The notes beneath the pieces are model-generated. The model did not search any database. It saw only the letters and a list, made by a program, of their open reading frames with translations, and was not told where the DNA came from. Positions 18,195-28,170 of a stretch of 64,000 nucleotides of DNA are shown piece after piece; the first letter of the stretch is position 1, and each line of letters begins with the position of its first letter. The position numbers and the translations under genes were made by a program. Source of the DNA: Xanthomonas dyei (lineage in GTDB: Bacteria; Pseudomonadota; Gammaproteobacteria; Xanthomonadales; Xanthomonadaceae); the NCBI RefSeq assembly GCF_002939865.1, contig NZ_MDEE01000022.1:1-64000 (forward strand), written 5' to 3'.

Positions 18195-18399
18195 GCGGCC
18201 TCCTTGGCTGGCGCCGGCGGGGAGTCGGATCTTCTGGAGAGTTGAGTATAGGCAGGCCAGCCGGGCGGTTCGGTGATCTGGCGCCGGTTACGGGACGCGC
18301 GATGCGTGAGCGGGGGATCGGTCGGGTGCGCGCCTAGGCTAGAGCGGCATAGCGCTTTTCAAGGTGGCGACTGCTTGTTGCACCAATCTCGCTGCCACG

Positions 18400-18420
18400 A
18401 AAAAGGGGCCTTTCGGCCCC
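18400..18420 (-). terminator. Rho-independent terminator of bamD
   Basis: On the minus strand GGGGCC, loop GAAA, GGCCCC, then five T. It lies about 28 bases after the bamD stop. Confidence 0.9.
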
Positions 18421-18447
18421 TCGTGAATTCGGCAGTGATTGCAAGTG

Positions 18448-19329
18448 TTAGTCGCGGCTCATCTGTGCATTGCGCTGACCGGTGGCGGCGGACTTCTCGC
18501 CGGCAAACGGGTTGAGCTTGCGGATCGCCCAGGGGTACTTCGGCCAATTGCCGGTCAGCCACGGGTGCTGCGGGCTGTTGAGTTCGAGCACGCGGCGTGC
18601 GTCTGCGGCCAGGGTCTTGTTGCCCAGGTGTGTGTAGGCCTCGGCCAGCACCGCAACGGCGTCGTATTGATAGGCGCTTTGCGGGTAGGTTTCCAGCAGG
18701 TAGTTGGCGCGGCCGGCTGCGGACACCCAGGCGTTGCGGCGCAGGTAGTACAGCGCGTTATCCAGCTCGTGCTGGGCGAACACGTCGCGCAGTTCGATCA
18801 TCCGCTTGCGCGCGTCGGGCGCGTAGCGGCTGTTGGGATAGCGGTCGGTGACCGTGTTGAAGTCGTTGTAGGCCTGCTGCGGCGACGACAGATCGCGGCG
18901 GCTCGGGTCCAGCGACCACACCCGGCGCAGGAACACCGTGTCGCGGTTGCTGTTGGCCAGCCCGCGCAGGTAGTACAGGTACGAGATGTTGCGGTGCGTG
19001 GGATAGGTGCGGATAAAGCGGTCGACGCTGGACACCGTGTCGTCGTGCTTGCCGGCCTTGTACTGGGCGTAGGCGCTTTCGATCATCGCCTGCTCGGTGT
19101 ACGGACCATACGGGTACTGGGCGATCAGGCGCTTGTAGCTGGCTTCGGCGCCAGCCCAGTTGCCTTTCTCCATCAGGCCGTGGCCTTTGCCATAGAGCTG
19201 CTCGACCGGCATGCCCTCATCGGGATTCTTGTCCTTGGCACCGCGGTGGCAGCCGGTGACGACGAACGCCATGACCAGCATGAGGGCAATCAGGCGCGCA
19301 GGCGCGGAAAACGTGGACCGTCGGATCAT
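18448..19329 (-). CDS. bamD: Outer membrane protein assembly factor BamD
   Basis: BamD is the essential lipoprotein of the BAM complex that inserts beta-barrel proteins in the outer membrane together with BamA. The 293-residue precursor has a lipobox ending at Cys27 (FVVTGC). The mature part consists of tetratricopeptide-like repeats, with recognisable YKRLIAQYPYGPYTEQAMIE, YLRGLANSN and FNTVTDRYPNSRYAPDARKRM. It is monocistronic with a terminator close behind, and divergent from rluD; that adjacency (bamD beside rluD-pgeF-clpB) is common in gammaproteobacteria. Confidence 0.96.
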   Translation of the reverse strand: MIRRSTFSAPARLIALMLVMAFVVTGCHRGAKDKNPDEGMPVEQLYGKGHGLMEKGNWAGAEASYKRLIAQYPYGPYTEQAMIESAYAQYKAGKHDDTVSSVDRFIRTYPTHRNISYLYYLRGLANSNRDTVFLRRVWSLDPSRRDLSSPQQAYNDFNTVTDRYPNSRYAPDARKRMIELRDVFAQHELDNALYYLRRNAWVSAAGRANYLLETYPQSAYQYDAVAVLAEAYTHLGNKTLAADARRVLELNSPQHPWLTGNWPKYPWAIRKLNPFAGEKSAATGQRNAQMSRD

Positions 19330-19449
19330 GGGTCTGGGCAGGACGCGTCAGGAAAACGAAAGCGCGATGATAGCCTAGTGGCCTGTCCGGCGACTGACTC
19401 CTGCCGCCCGGACCCCCAAATTCCCGTTTTTGCCTGAGTGCCCGTGTCC

Positions 19450-20445
19450 ATGTCCGACCCATCTGCCGACCCCACCGACCCGTCCATCCGTCAGGCCATC
19501 GTGCCCGATAACGCCGCAGGTCGCCGTTTCGACGCGGTGTTGGCCGAGCTGTTCCCCGAATTCTCGCGTTCGCGGCTGTCGGAGTGGATCAAGTCCGGCG
19601 ATGCGCTGCTGGATGGCGAAATGGCGCGTCCGCGCGACACCTTGCGCGGCGGCGAGAGCGTGCAGCTGCAGGTGGTGCTGGAAACCCAGACCCATGCCGC
19701 CCCGCAGGACATCCCGCTGAACGTGTTGTACGAAGACGACCAGGTGCTGGTAATCGACAAGCCTGCCGGCCTGGTCGTCCACCCGGGCGCGGGCAATCCG
19801 GACGGCACCCTGGTCAATGCGCTGCTGTTCCGCGACCCTGCGCTGTCGGCGGTGCCGCGCGCCGGCGTGGTGCATCGCCTGGACAAGGAGACCAGCGGCG
19901 TCATGGTGGTCGCGCGCACCGTGCAGGCGCAGACCGCGCTGGTGGAACAGCTGTCCGCGCGCGATGTGCATCGCCAGTATCTGGCGGTGGTGGTCGGTGC
20001 GCTGGTGTCCGGCGGCACCGCCAATGCGCCGATCGACCGCCACCCGCGCGATCGCCTGAAGATGGCCGTGCGCGACGACGGCCGCGACGCGGTCACCCAT
20101 TACCGGCTGCGCGAACGCTTCCGTGCGCATACCGCGCTGGAATGCCGCCTGGAAACGGGGCGCACCCATCAGATTCGCGTGCATATGGCGCATCTGAAGT
20201 CGCCGATCGTCGGCGACCCGCTGTACGGCGGCGCGCTCAAGCTGCCCAAGGGAGCCACCGACGAACTGGTGCACGAACTGCGCACCTTCAAGCGCCAGGC
20301 GCTGCATGCCGAAACGCTGGAATTCCTGCATCCGGTCAGCGGCCAGCCGGTGCGCGCCACCGCGCCAGTGCCGGCCGACCTGCAGCGGCTGATGACCGCC
20401 CTGCGCGAAGACAGCGAACGTGCCGCCGAGCTGGCGCGCCGCTGA
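19450..20445 (+). CDS. rluD: 23S rRNA pseudouridine synthase (1911/1915/1917)
   Basis: RluD makes three pseudouridines in helix 69 of 23S rRNA. The 331-residue protein has an S4 RNA-binding domain ([26 protein letters not shown], described by its pattern at about 25-50) and the catalytic HRLDKETSG motif with the active-site Asp. [10 protein letters not shown] marks the C-terminal part of the fold. I took the ATG at 19450 (MSDPSADPT); a GTG 12 bases earlier is in frame and cannot be excluded, since neither has a clear ribosome binding site. PgeF starts one base after the stop, so the two are translationally linked. Confidence 0.95.
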   Translation: MSDPSADPTDPSIRQAIVPDNAAGRRFDAVLAELFPEFSRSRLSEWIKSGDALLDGEMARPRDTLRGGESVQLQVVLETQTHAAPQDIPLNVLYEDDQVLVIDKPAGLVVHPGAGNPDGTLVNALLFRDPALSAVPRAGVVHRLDKETSGVMVVARTVQAQTALVEQLSARDVHRQYLAVVVGALVSGGTANAPIDRHPRDRLKMAVRDDGRDAVTHYRLRERFRAHTALECRLETGRTHQIRVHMAHLKSPIVGDPLYGGALKLPKGATDELVHELRTFKRQALHAETLEFLHPVSGQPVRATAPVPADLQRLMTALREDSERAAELARR

Positions 20446-20446
20446 C

Positions 20447-21262
20447 ATGGCCGTGGCCGCACCGTTTGTGCTGGCGGCCGATTGGCCGGCGCCGCCACGC
20501 ATCCAGGCGCTGACCACCTTGCGTTACGGGCTGGGCGGCTCGCTGCCGCCGTTCGACACGCTCAATCTGGGCAACCGCAACAGCCCAGAGGGCGATACGC
20601 CCGAGCAGGTGGAGCGCAACCGGGCACTGCTGGTCGAGGCGCTGGCGTTGCCGAGCGCGCCGCACTGGTTGCGGCAGGTGCACGGCGTGGAGGTCGTGCG
20701 CGTCGAAGCGCCGCTATTTGCATCCGATGCGCGGTCCAATGGCGCGGGCGATCACGCGCCAGCTGCGTCCGAGCCGACGGCCGATGCAGCCGTCACCGCC
20801 GTGCCTGGCGTGGTACTGGCGATCCTCACTGCCGATTGCCTGCCCGTGGTGCTGGCGGCGGCCGATGGCAGCGAAGTGGCGGCCGCGCATGCCGGTTGGC
20901 GCGGGCTGGCCGACGGCATGCTGGAGCGCAGCGTGGCCGCCATGCGCACGCCTGCATCGCAGTTGATCGCATGGCTGGGGCCGGCCGCAGGACCGCAGGC
21001 GTATGAAATCGGGCAGGACGTCTTCGACGCCTTCGTCGCCGACGATGCGCAGGCGCAGGACGCCTTCATCGCCACGCGGCCGGGGCATTGGCGTGTGGAT
21101 CTCTATGCACTGGCGCGCCAGCGCTTGCAGCGTGCCGGCGTGCCGGCCAGCGCGATCCATGGCGGCGGGCTGTGCACCATTTCCGATCCGCAACGCTTCT
21201 TCTCGCACCGCCGCGACTGTCGCAGCGGACGCATGTCCACGCTGGCCTGGATCGCGCCCTGA
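20447..21262 (+). CDS. pgeF: Peptidoglycan editing factor / laccase-domain protein
   Basis: PgeF (YfiH) is a cytosolic enzyme reported to correct peptidoglycan precursors carrying the wrong amino acid; relatives have purine nucleoside phosphorylase activity. The 271-residue protein shows the zinc-site motifs of the family: QVHGVEVV, LTADCLPVVLA, AAHAGWRGLADGM and the C-terminal GGGLCTISDPQRFFSHRRD. The start MAVAAPF lies one base after the rluD stop; a longer reading from 20420 overlaps rluD and is not used. The rluD-pgeF pair is conserved widely. The downstream DUF4166 gene begins 8 bases after its stop. Confidence 0.92.
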   Translation: MAVAAPFVLAADWPAPPRIQALTTLRYGLGGSLPPFDTLNLGNRNSPEGDTPEQVERNRALLVEALALPSAPHWLRQVHGVEVVRVEAPLFASDARSNGAGDHAPAASEPTADAAVTAVPGVVLAILTADCLPVVLAAADGSEVAAAHAGWRGLADGMLERSVAAMRTPASQLIAWLGPAAGPQAYEIGQDVFDAFVADDAQAQDAFIATRPGHWRVDLYALARQRLQRAGVPASAIHGGGLCTISDPQRFFSHRRDCRSGRMSTLAWIAP

Positions 21263-21270
21263 ACACGCCG

Positions 21271-21789
21271 TTGTTTGCGCAGGTACTGGGCCAGGATGCC
21301 TTTGCACAGCTGCCTGCGCCGGTGCGCGCGCTGCATTCGGTACAGCAGCGGCAGACCTTTGGCGGACGGGCGCAGATCCAGCGCGGTCGTCATGCCTTGG
21401 TGCCGTTGCTGGCGTTGCTGAGCCGGTTGCCGCGCAGTGGCGAGGTGGATGTCGAAGTGGAGTTTCTGGTCGATGCGCACGGCGAGCGTTGGCATCGGCG
21501 GTTTGCGGGGTTGCCGATGTATTCGCGGTTGTGGCGGGAGGGCGGCGCACTGCGCGAGCACCTGGGCGCGGTGCGCTTCGAATTTGCGCTGCGCGCCGAT
21601 GCCGACGCGTTGTACTGGCAGGCCACGCGCGTGTGGGCGTTCGGCGTGATTCCGCTACCTGCGCGCTGGTTCGATCGGGTGCGTTGCCGCGAGCATGCCG
21701 ACGCCGGCCGCTATGGATTTTTCGTCGACGTACACTTGCCGTTGGTCGGGCCGTTCATTCGCTACGAGGGTTGGCTTGCGCCACGTTGA
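21271..21789 (+). CDS. DUF4166 protein
   Basis: The 172-residue protein fits the DUF4166 family: an N-terminal helix FAQVLGQDAFAQLPAPVRALHSV, then a beta-rich part with RRFAGLPMYSRLWREGGALREHLG, FEFALRADADALYWQATRVWAFGVIPLP and a C-terminal HLPLVGPFIRYEGWL. Its function is unknown. No ATG fits; I chose the TTG at 21271 because it is the first in-frame start after the pgeF stop and gives the expected domain start, but the start is uncertain. An upstream reading from 21088 would overlap pgeF by 175 bases and is unlikely. It is coupled to the DCC gene that follows. Confidence 0.75.
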   Translation: MFAQVLGQDAFAQLPAPVRALHSVQQRQTFGGRAQIQRGRHALVPLLALLSRLPRSGEVDVEVEFLVDAHGERWHRRFAGLPMYSRLWREGGALREHLGAVRFEFALRADADALYWQATRVWAFGVIPLPARWFDRVRCREHADAGRYGFFVDVHLPLVGPFIRYEGWLAPR

Positions 21790-22210
21790 ATCCCCGCAGG
21801 TCGCTACGCGCAGTGCGCCGGCCACCATCGTGTTCGATGGGGTGTGCCTGCTGTGCAATGGCTGGGTCAAATTCCTGCTGCGCCGAGATCGGCGCGGGCG
21901 TTATCGCTTTGCTGCGATGCAGGGGCAAGCCGGGCGTGCGTTGTTGCAGCAGCACGGGCTGGATCCCGATGATCCGTTGTCGTTTCTGCTGGTGGACGGC
22001 ACCGGCGCATGGACCGACAGCGATGCGATCGTGCGCGTGCTGGCCGGTTTGGGTGGCGTTTGGCGCTTGTTTGCCGTGTTGCGCGTGGTGCCGCGCGGCC
22101 TGCGCGACATCGGGTATCGCCTGATCGCACGCAATCGCTATCGCTGGTTCGGGCGCACCGAGCACTGCATGCTGCCAACACCCGAGCAGCGTGCGCGGTT
22201 CCTGGATTAG
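21776..22210 (+). CDS. DCC-family thiol-disulfide oxidoreductase-like protein
   Basis: The 144-residue protein carries the DCC signature FDGVCLLCNGWVKFLLRRD, whose Cys-x-x-Cys resembles a thioredoxin-type redox site; family members are poorly characterised (YuxK-like). The middle segment is FAAMQGQAGRALLQQHGLDPDDPLSFLLVDG-like in pattern, and the C-terminus RNRYRWFGRTEHCMLPTPEQRARFLD is typical. The likely start is the TTG at 21776, with GAGGG 5 bases upstream and a 14-base overlap with the DUF4166 gene. It ends the rluD-pgeF-DUF4166-DCC set and is followed by two palindromic repeats. Confidence 0.85.
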   Translation: MRHVESPQVATRSAPATIVFDGVCLLCNGWVKFLLRRDRRGRYRFAAMQGQAGRALLQQHGLDPDDPLSFLLVDGTGAWTDSDAIVRVLAGLGGVWRLFAVLRVVPRGLRDIGYRLIARNRYRWFGRTEHCMLPTPEQRARFLD

Positions 22211-22236
22211 CCCTCTCCGCTGCGAAGCCATCCCCG

Positions 22237-22306
22237 CGTAGGAGCGCACCCGGGCGCGATGGGGCGTTATCGATAAAGCTTCGTCGCGCCCGGGTGCGCT
22301 CCTACG
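22237..22306. repeat. REPIN-like palindrome, copy 1
   Basis: Two perfect 23-base inverted arms (22237-22259 and 22284-22306), beginning CGTAGGAGCGCACCCGGGCG, around a 24-base loop. The GTAG head and the imperfect hairpin in each arm resemble the REP sequences mobilised by RAYT enzymes. Confidence 0.85.
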
Positions 22307-22400
22307 ATAATCCGGCTATCTGCGAGATGGCTTTGCGGTGCGGCGTGTTGTTGGGCTGTGTGCGCTGCATCAAGCATGGCGGACACGCACGCTTGCCTTG

Positions 22401-22470
22401 CGTAGGAGCGCACCTGGGCGCGACGGGGCGTTACCGATAAAGCTACGTCGCGCCCGGGTGCGCTCCTACG
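22401..22470. repeat. REPIN-like palindrome, copy 2
   Basis: The same 70-base unit as copy 1, in the same layout, with arms 22401-22423 and 22448-22470 differing at one position and a nearly identical loop (GGGGCGTTACCGATAAAGCT). It lies 94 bases after copy 1. No other coding signal is visible in 22211-22497. Confidence 0.85.
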
Positions 22471-22497
22471 GGGACTGCGATTCGCTGCGCTGGCGGT

Positions 22498-24366
22498 TTA
22501 GGCCGCCGCGCTGTTGAAGCTTGCGCGCACAACACTCGCGTTGCCGCTGTGCGCAGGCTGCAGGCGGAAGATCGAAACCGCATCGGCCAGTTCCACCGCC
22601 TGTTCTTCCAGGCTGCGTGCGGCCGCGGTGGCTTCTTCCACCAACGCGGCGTTGCGTTGGGTGACCTCGTCGAGCTGCGCGACGGTGCGGTTGACCTGTT
22701 CGATGCCGCTGGACTGCTCGGCGCTGGCCGAGGTGATCTCGCTCATGATGTCGGTGACGTGTTTGACCGAGCCGACGATCTCGCGCATGGTCGCGCCGGC
22801 GCGATGCACCAGCCCCGAGCCCAGCTCCACCTTGTCGGTGGAATCGGCGATCAGCGTCTTGATCTCTTTTGCCGCATCGGCCGAGCGCCGCGCCAGTGCG
22901 CGCACTTCGGAGGCGACCACCGCAAACCCGCGGCCCTGTTCGCCGGCACGCGCCGCTTCCACCGCGGCGTTCAACGCCAGGATATTGGTCTGGAACGCGA
23001 TGCCGTCGATGACACCGATGATCTCACCGATCTTGCGCGAGGCGGTGCTGATCTGGCTCATGGTGGAGACCACATCGTCCATCACCTGGCCGCCGCTCTG
23101 CGCCACTTCACCGGTGCCTACCACCAGGCGGTTGGCCTGCAGCGCGCTCTCGGCGTTTTGCTTCACGGTGGAGGTGAGTTCTTCCATCGAGCTTGCGGTT
23201 TCTTCCAGGTTCGCCGCCTGCTGTTCGGTACGTTCGGACAGATCGGTATTGCCGGCAGCGATTTCCACCGCCGCCTGGCGGATGGTGTCCGATGCCGTCT
23301 GGATGCCGCCGATGATTTCGGTCAGACGGGCGACGGTCTGGTTGGTGTCGTCGCGCAGACGCGCAAAGATGCCGTGCGCATCGCCGTCCACGCGCTGGGT
23401 GAGGTCGCCTTCGGCCAGCGCGCCGATCACGCGCGCCAACGCGGCCAGGTGGGTTTCCACCGAGTCGTAGATGCGGTTGATGCCTTGCGCCAGCGACAGC
23501 AACACGCCGTCCATGCCGTCGACCTGCATGCGGCGGCTGAAATCGCCAGCCGATGCCGCGTCGATGATCTGCATCAGCGCCTGCTCGGCGTTCACCTGCG
23601 CGGTGACGTCCATCCACTGCGCGATGGTGCCCAGTTTGGTGCCGTCGGCGGCAATGATCGGGCTGTAGACGAAATCGATCTGGCGGCCGAAGAACGGGGC
23701 GCGCACGGCCTTGGATGCAGTCAAGGCGCGCATGCGATCGATGGCGGCCTGGCTGTCGGGATAGATGTCGCCGATGCTGCCGCCGACGAACCCTTCGGCA
23801 TGGAAGCTGGGGCGGAAGCTCTGCACATCCGGCTCGATCAGCTTGAGCATCGCGAGCAGCTTGCGGTTGGCGAACAGCACCTGGCCGTCGTCGTCGGCGA
23901 TGCGGATCATGGTGTCCAGATCGTCGAGTGCCTTGATCACGAATTGCCCATGGCGCAGGCCTTGTTCCATCACGTCGATGCGGATGGCCAGCTTGTCCTG
24001 GGCTGCCTGCAACGTCTGCAGCAGCGGTGCGAGCTCACCGGATGCGGTGCGCAGGTCCAGGCGCTGGAAGCGGCCTTCGCCCAGCGCAGCGACCGCATTC
24101 ACTGCCTGCTGCAGCTGCGCGCTGTTGCGACGACGCGTCCACCACCATAGGCCAACGCTGGCCGCGCCGAGCACCAGCAGGGCCGGGAACAGCTTCGCGA
24201 ACGCGCTACCGATGCCGCCGGGCACCAGCGTGGCGGCGTAGAACGTCAGCAAAGCCAGCAGCCCGAGGTGTGCGGCAGCGGGCATCCATGCAGTCCAGGT
24301 GGTACGCGCAACGTTTGCGCCCGCCGGTGGGCGGGAAACGGGTGCGGCATCGTGTGAAGGCAACAT
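22498..24366 (-). CDS. Methyl-accepting chemotaxis protein with PAS domain
   Basis: The 622-residue chemoreceptor has two closely spaced membrane segments (about 28-50 and 60-77) with almost no periplasmic loop, so it probably senses an internal signal. A PAS-like domain follows (about 145-265; [42 protein letters not shown]), then HAMP-type helices and the signalling domain with the invariant hairpin ([38 protein letters not shown]). No CheR-binding pentapeptide is seen at the C-terminus. It relays to CheA/CheW. It appears to be transcribed alone. Confidence 0.92.
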   Translation of the reverse strand: MLPSHDAAPVSRPPAGANVARTTWTAWMPAAAHLGLLALLTFYAATLVPGGIGSAFAKLFPALLVLGAASVGLWWWTRRRNSAQLQQAVNAVAALGEGRFQRLDLRTASGELAPLLQTLQAAQDKLAIRIDVMEQGLRHGQFVIKALDDLDTMIRIADDDGQVLFANRKLLAMLKLIEPDVQSFRPSFHAEGFVGGSIGDIYPDSQAAIDRMRALTASKAVRAPFFGRQIDFVYSPIIAADGTKLGTIAQWMDVTAQVNAEQALMQIIDAASAGDFSRRMQVDGMDGVLLSLAQGINRIYDSVETHLAALARVIGALAEGDLTQRVDGDAHGIFARLRDDTNQTVARLTEIIGGIQTASDTIRQAAVEIAAGNTDLSERTEQQAANLEETASSMEELTSTVKQNAESALQANRLVVGTGEVAQSGGQVMDDVVSTMSQISTASRKIGEIIGVIDGIAFQTNILALNAAVEAARAGEQGRGFAVVASEVRALARRSADAAKEIKTLIADSTDKVELGSGLVHRAGATMREIVGSVKHVTDIMSEITSASAEQSSGIEQVNRTVAQLDEVTQRNAALVEEATAAARSLEEQAVELADAVSIFRLQPAHSGNASVVRASFNSAAA

Positions 24367-25034
24367 AGGCTGAGTCCAACTAGTGTTCTGGGATAGGGGG
24401 AACGGTGTGCTGCAGGAGTGGCTGCAATGGGGGTATCGGCGGCCGAGCCCGAATCATGATGGTGTGAAAGGACCGTTTATCGGAATGCGTGCTGCGGACC
24501 ACGTAAAAAGCTGATGTGGTTGATTTGGAAGGGTTTTCAGTTGCGGTGCGTATGTTTTGAGCAACTCGCGGGCGCCCGGAATCGGTGTTGGTAGTTGTAA
24601 ATTTCGCGTGAATTTAGATCGTCGTGAGGTCGGGCAATTCCGTGCTCCGATGGAGTGCACATGGGCTGTTTGCTTCCATCTAATCTGGTCGCGGCGACTA
24701 GCGCGCGTTGCACCATTGCCGCTAGTCCGACATCGCGCTGAAATCGGAGCGGGCACGAACCACCGCCATGGCAGTGCAACGGGCGTCGGGAAATCGCAGC
24801 AGGAGAACGTGAAAGGCAGCGATCCGAAAAACTTCGCCAAAGACCTCAATCGGACAAGGCTCGGTGCGATGCAGATGGTTCGCCCGTCAAACCGCAGTTC
24901 CGGCACACCTGTCATCGGCGGACGCAACACCGTGCAGTCAGGCGTACCGCCAGAACCACGGATTCCGACCGCACACCGCATGCTCCGCCCCACCTGGGCA
25001 ACGACGATCCGGCCGATCGGCAGGCCGCACCCAT
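24367..25034. other. Spacer between the chemoreceptor and gcd without a convincing gene
   Basis: A plus-strand frame at 24557-25036 would give 159 residues, and a minus-strand frame overlaps gcd's end, but neither has a ribosome binding site, a domain or a believable composition. The left part should contain the chemoreceptor promoter. I see nothing else. Confidence 0.5.
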
Positions 25035-25065
25035 AAAAAAAACCGGCCGTCTCGCGACGGCCGGT
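25035..25065 (-). terminator. Rho-independent terminator of gcd
   Basis: On the minus strand ACCGGCCGTC, loop GCGA, GACGGCCGGT, followed by a run of T. The 10-bp stem is perfect. It lies about 32 bases after the gcd stop. Confidence 0.95.
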
Positions 25066-25096
25066 CTGTGGTGTCACTGCACGACGGGTCTGGCGA

Positions 25097-27574
25097 TTAC
25101 TTCGCTGGCGCCGCCTTTGCATCGTCCGGCAATGCCCAGGCGATGACGCTGTCGCCGGACTTGGTTTCCATGCGGTCGTGTCCACCCACGGCGGCCACGA
25201 TGTACTGCTTGCCATCGATGGTGTAGCTCATCGGGGCAGCCTGCGGGCCGGCCGGCACGCGGGTTTCCCAGACCTGCTTGCCGGTGCGGGTGTCGAAGCC
25301 GCGCATGAAGTCGTCCAGGGCTGCGCCGATGAAGGTCACGCCGCCGGCGGTGGCCAGCGAGCCGCTGTTGTTGGGCGTGCCGATCTCGAACTTGGTCTTG
25401 GACGGGATGCCCATCGGGCCCTGGTCGTAGCCGGTGCCCAGCGGACGGCGCCACAGCACTTGCTGGGTGCGCAGATCCACACCGGAGATGTAGCCCCACG
25501 GCGGCGCCACGCACGGGGTGTTGAGCGGCGACATCCACGGCTCCTTGCGGGCGCCGTAGGCCAGGCCCTTCTGCGCCATGTAGCCGGGGGTCTTGCTCTT
25601 GCCGTCGAACACCGACACGACGCCGAGTTCGTTCATTTTCTCGCGGGTATAGACCTGCAAGGTGTAGGGCAGGCGATTGCTGTTCATCACCATGATGCCG
25701 CGCTGCAGATCGACCGAGACGCCGCCCCAGTTGATGCCGCCGTGGTTGCCGGTGAACGCCAGCGAGCCTTGCAGCGTCGGCGGGGTGAACATGCCTTCGT
25801 AGCGCAGCTGCTTGAACTGGATACGGCAGGCCAGCTGATCGAACGGGGTCATGCCCCAGGCATCGGATTCGATGATGGTTTCGACCTCGCGGCTGGGCGC
25901 GCCCACGGTGTTGGGCATGCCCGGCGAGATCGGCTGGGTGGCAGCGGTCCAATCGCCATGATCGGTGCCCTGCGGCACGGCCATCTGCTTGACCGGCATC
26001 AACGGCGCGCCGGTGGCACGATCCAGCACGAACACCTGGCCGGACTTGGTGGCCTGGATCACTGCAGGACGGGTGCCGCCGCCGGCGACCGGCCAATCGA
26101 CCAGGTTCGGCTGCGGGCCGATGTCGTAATCCCACAGGTCGTGGTTGACGGTACGGAAATGCCAACGCTCCTTGCCGGTAGCCGCGTCCACGGCGACCAA
26201 CGAGGCAGTGTATTCCTCATCCTGCGGGGTACGGCCCTTGCCGAAGAAATCGCCGGACGCATTGCCGGTGGGCAGATACACCAGGCCCAGCTCGTCGTCG
26301 GCCGCCATCAGCGACCACACGTTCGGGGTCGAACGCGTGTAGGTCTGGCCAGCGGGCGGTTCGGCGGTGATCGCCGGGTTGCCCAGATCCCAGGCCCAGC
26401 GCAGCTGGCCGGTGAGGGCATCGAAGCCACGCACCACGCCGGACGGCGCATCGCCTTCCTGACCATCACGCACCTGGCCGGTCGGCTGGATCACCACGCC
26501 GCGCATCACCACCGGCGGCGAGGTCGGGCCGACGAAGCCCGGCTTGGTATTGCCGGTGCCTGCATTGAGGTCCACATAGCCGTTGTTGCCGAAGCTGGCG
26601 CAAAGCTTGCCGGTCTGCGCGTCCAGCGCGCCGAGGCGGCCATCGACCATCGGCCAGAAGATCCGCGTCGGGCACTCGGCAGTGCCTTCCGGCGCCTGGT
26701 AGTACGACACGCCACGGCAGGTGGTGGCGGCCACACCGGCCATCGCCTTGGGGTTGGTCTGTGGGTCGAAGCGCCAGCGCTCCTTGCCGTTGGCCGCTTC
26801 CACCGCGATCACCTTCTGGGTGGGTGTGCAGATGTACAGCAGGTCGCCGATCTTGAGCGGGGTGTTCTGAAAGGCATAACCCAGCTTGGAATCCTTCGGC
26901 TTCAGATCGCCGGTATGGAATTCCCAGGCCACCTTGAGGTTCTTCACGTTGTCCGGGGTGATCTGCGCGCCGGGGGTGTAGTGATTGGACAGGTTGGAAC
27001 CGGCATACGCGGTCCAGTTGCTGGCGTCGTGATTGGCAGCGACATTGCCGTCCGGGCTGGGTACGTTGCCGCGGCTGAAGGCGGTGGCAGTGTCGGCCGG
27101 TTGCTTCGATGCATCCGCCAGTTCCACATTACGCGGCACAAACAGCGGCCACAGGATCAGGGCGGCGCCAAGGATCGGCAGCACGCCGGTCACCACGACA
27201 TAGCCCGCACCGGACAACGGCTGCATGCGCCGACGCGCCACGCCCCAGAACGGCAGCAGCACCAGGCCCAACACCGACATCCAGGCCAGACGCGGGACCA
27301 GGCCCCAACCGTCCAGGCCTACTTCCCACAGCGCCCACGCGATGGTGGCCGCCAGCGTGGCGCCAAACAGCCACAGGCCGGCACGCTTGCCCAGCGCCAG
27401 CAACACGCCGGCCAGCAGCAGTGCGATACCTGCGAGCAGGTAGTACCAGGAACCACCAACGGCCACCAGGCGGCCGCCTTCGTAGGCGAGCACCGCACCG
27501 AGCACGGCGATCACCACGGCATAGGCCACCAGCAACCAGGTGCCTAGCCCACGTTTTGAGGATTGATCAGTCAT
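25097..27574 (-). CDS. gcd: Membrane-bound PQQ-dependent glucose dehydrogenase
   Basis: Gcd oxidises glucose to gluconolactone on the periplasmic side and passes electrons to ubiquinone. The 825-residue protein has five N-terminal hydrophobic segments (residues about 10-150), then the eight-bladed PQQ propeller (about 175-815). Propeller signatures include NLSNHYTPGAQITPDNVKNL-like entry, ATTCRGVSYY, RTVNHDLWDYDIGPQP and TSDAWGMTPFDQ-like SDAWGMTPFDQLACR. Related quinate or shikimate dehydrogenases share this layout, so the substrate is inferred from overall resemblance. It has its own terminator and no PQQ-synthesis genes nearby. Confidence 0.9.
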   Translation of the reverse strand: MTDQSSKRGLGTWLLVAYAVVIAVLGAVLAYEGGRLVAVGGSWYYLLAGIALLLAGVLLALGKRAGLWLFGATLAATIAWALWEVGLDGWGLVPRLAWMSVLGLVLLPFWGVARRRMQPLSGAGYVVVTGVLPILGAALILWPLFVPRNVELADASKQPADTATAFSRGNVPSPDGNVAANHDASNWTAYAGSNLSNHYTPGAQITPDNVKNLKVAWEFHTGDLKPKDSKLGYAFQNTPLKIGDLLYICTPTQKVIAVEAANGKERWRFDPQTNPKAMAGVAATTCRGVSYYQAPEGTAECPTRIFWPMVDGRLGALDAQTGKLCASFGNNGYVDLNAGTGNTKPGFVGPTSPPVVMRGVVIQPTGQVRDGQEGDAPSGVVRGFDALTGQLRWAWDLGNPAITAEPPAGQTYTRSTPNVWSLMAADDELGLVYLPTGNASGDFFGKGRTPQDEEYTASLVAVDAATGKERWHFRTVNHDLWDYDIGPQPNLVDWPVAGGGTRPAVIQATKSGQVFVLDRATGAPLMPVKQMAVPQGTDHGDWTAATQPISPGMPNTVGAPSREVETIIESDAWGMTPFDQLACRIQFKQLRYEGMFTPPTLQGSLAFTGNHGGINWGGVSVDLQRGIMVMNSNRLPYTLQVYTREKMNELGVVSVFDGKSKTPGYMAQKGLAYGARKEPWMSPLNTPCVAPPWGYISGVDLRTQQVLWRRPLGTGYDQGPMGIPSKTKFEIGTPNNSGSLATAGGVTFIGAALDDFMRGFDTRTGKQVWETRVPAGPQAAPMSYTIDGKQYIVAAVGGHDRMETKSGDSVIAWALPDDAKAAPAK

Positions 27575-28170
27575 TTTGAGATGTCAGGAAGGACTCGGGG
27601 CCGCAACGGGCGACAAGTCGTGGAGGGAGAGAGGTCGCCCGTTGGCAAAGGCTGCCGACGACCTTGGATATGAACGCGCAGCCCCTCCCAGGGTCCTCAG
27701 CGCTACTCATCTGAATATTTTAGACCCCTGAGCGCCGCCTGTCCGTGACGGAATAGGAACCACCGTTCCAACCTGCAGTTCGGATGCACTGAATTTGCGT
27801 GGAGTTGAGCAGTGCATCGAAGGACGCTGACATTTCGGCGGATGCGCGGTGACACCTGACGAGCGATCCACGCAAGACTCGCTGTCGCTGTGCCTTTCTG
27901 CTTTGCTATTGCTTTGGCTTCGCTTGTCTTTTTGCGTTGGCCTCACCCAGTCGCCTTAAAGCAAGCCGAGCACCGCAGTCACGCGTGGCCGAAGAGGTGC
28001 CCTTGTCTGAGCGAATCGAGTTTGAGCGCCGTGCCGCGCATGGGGAGGAGTACAGCGCACCGGTGCGGCCGTATCGCAGCGGAGTGCGTCGGGCGACAGC
28101 GGTTGAGGCCGGGCTTTGGGAATCGATAATCGGGATTTGCAAAGCACTGCGGTCACTCCAGCACCACGGT

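Noticed and set aside
22237-22470. Possible tandem terminators after the DCC gene
   Set aside because: The hairpins have long 24-base loops and no T-run, and the two units are near-identical, so a REPIN-type repeat fits better.
24557-25036. A 159-codon frame between the chemoreceptor and gcd
   Set aside because: No ribosome binding site, no recognisable domain, and its end runs into the gcd terminator.
25178-27547. A 789-codon open frame antisense to gcd
   Set aside because: gcd is clear in sequence and has its terminator; the antisense product has shadow-type composition rich in His, Arg and Gly.
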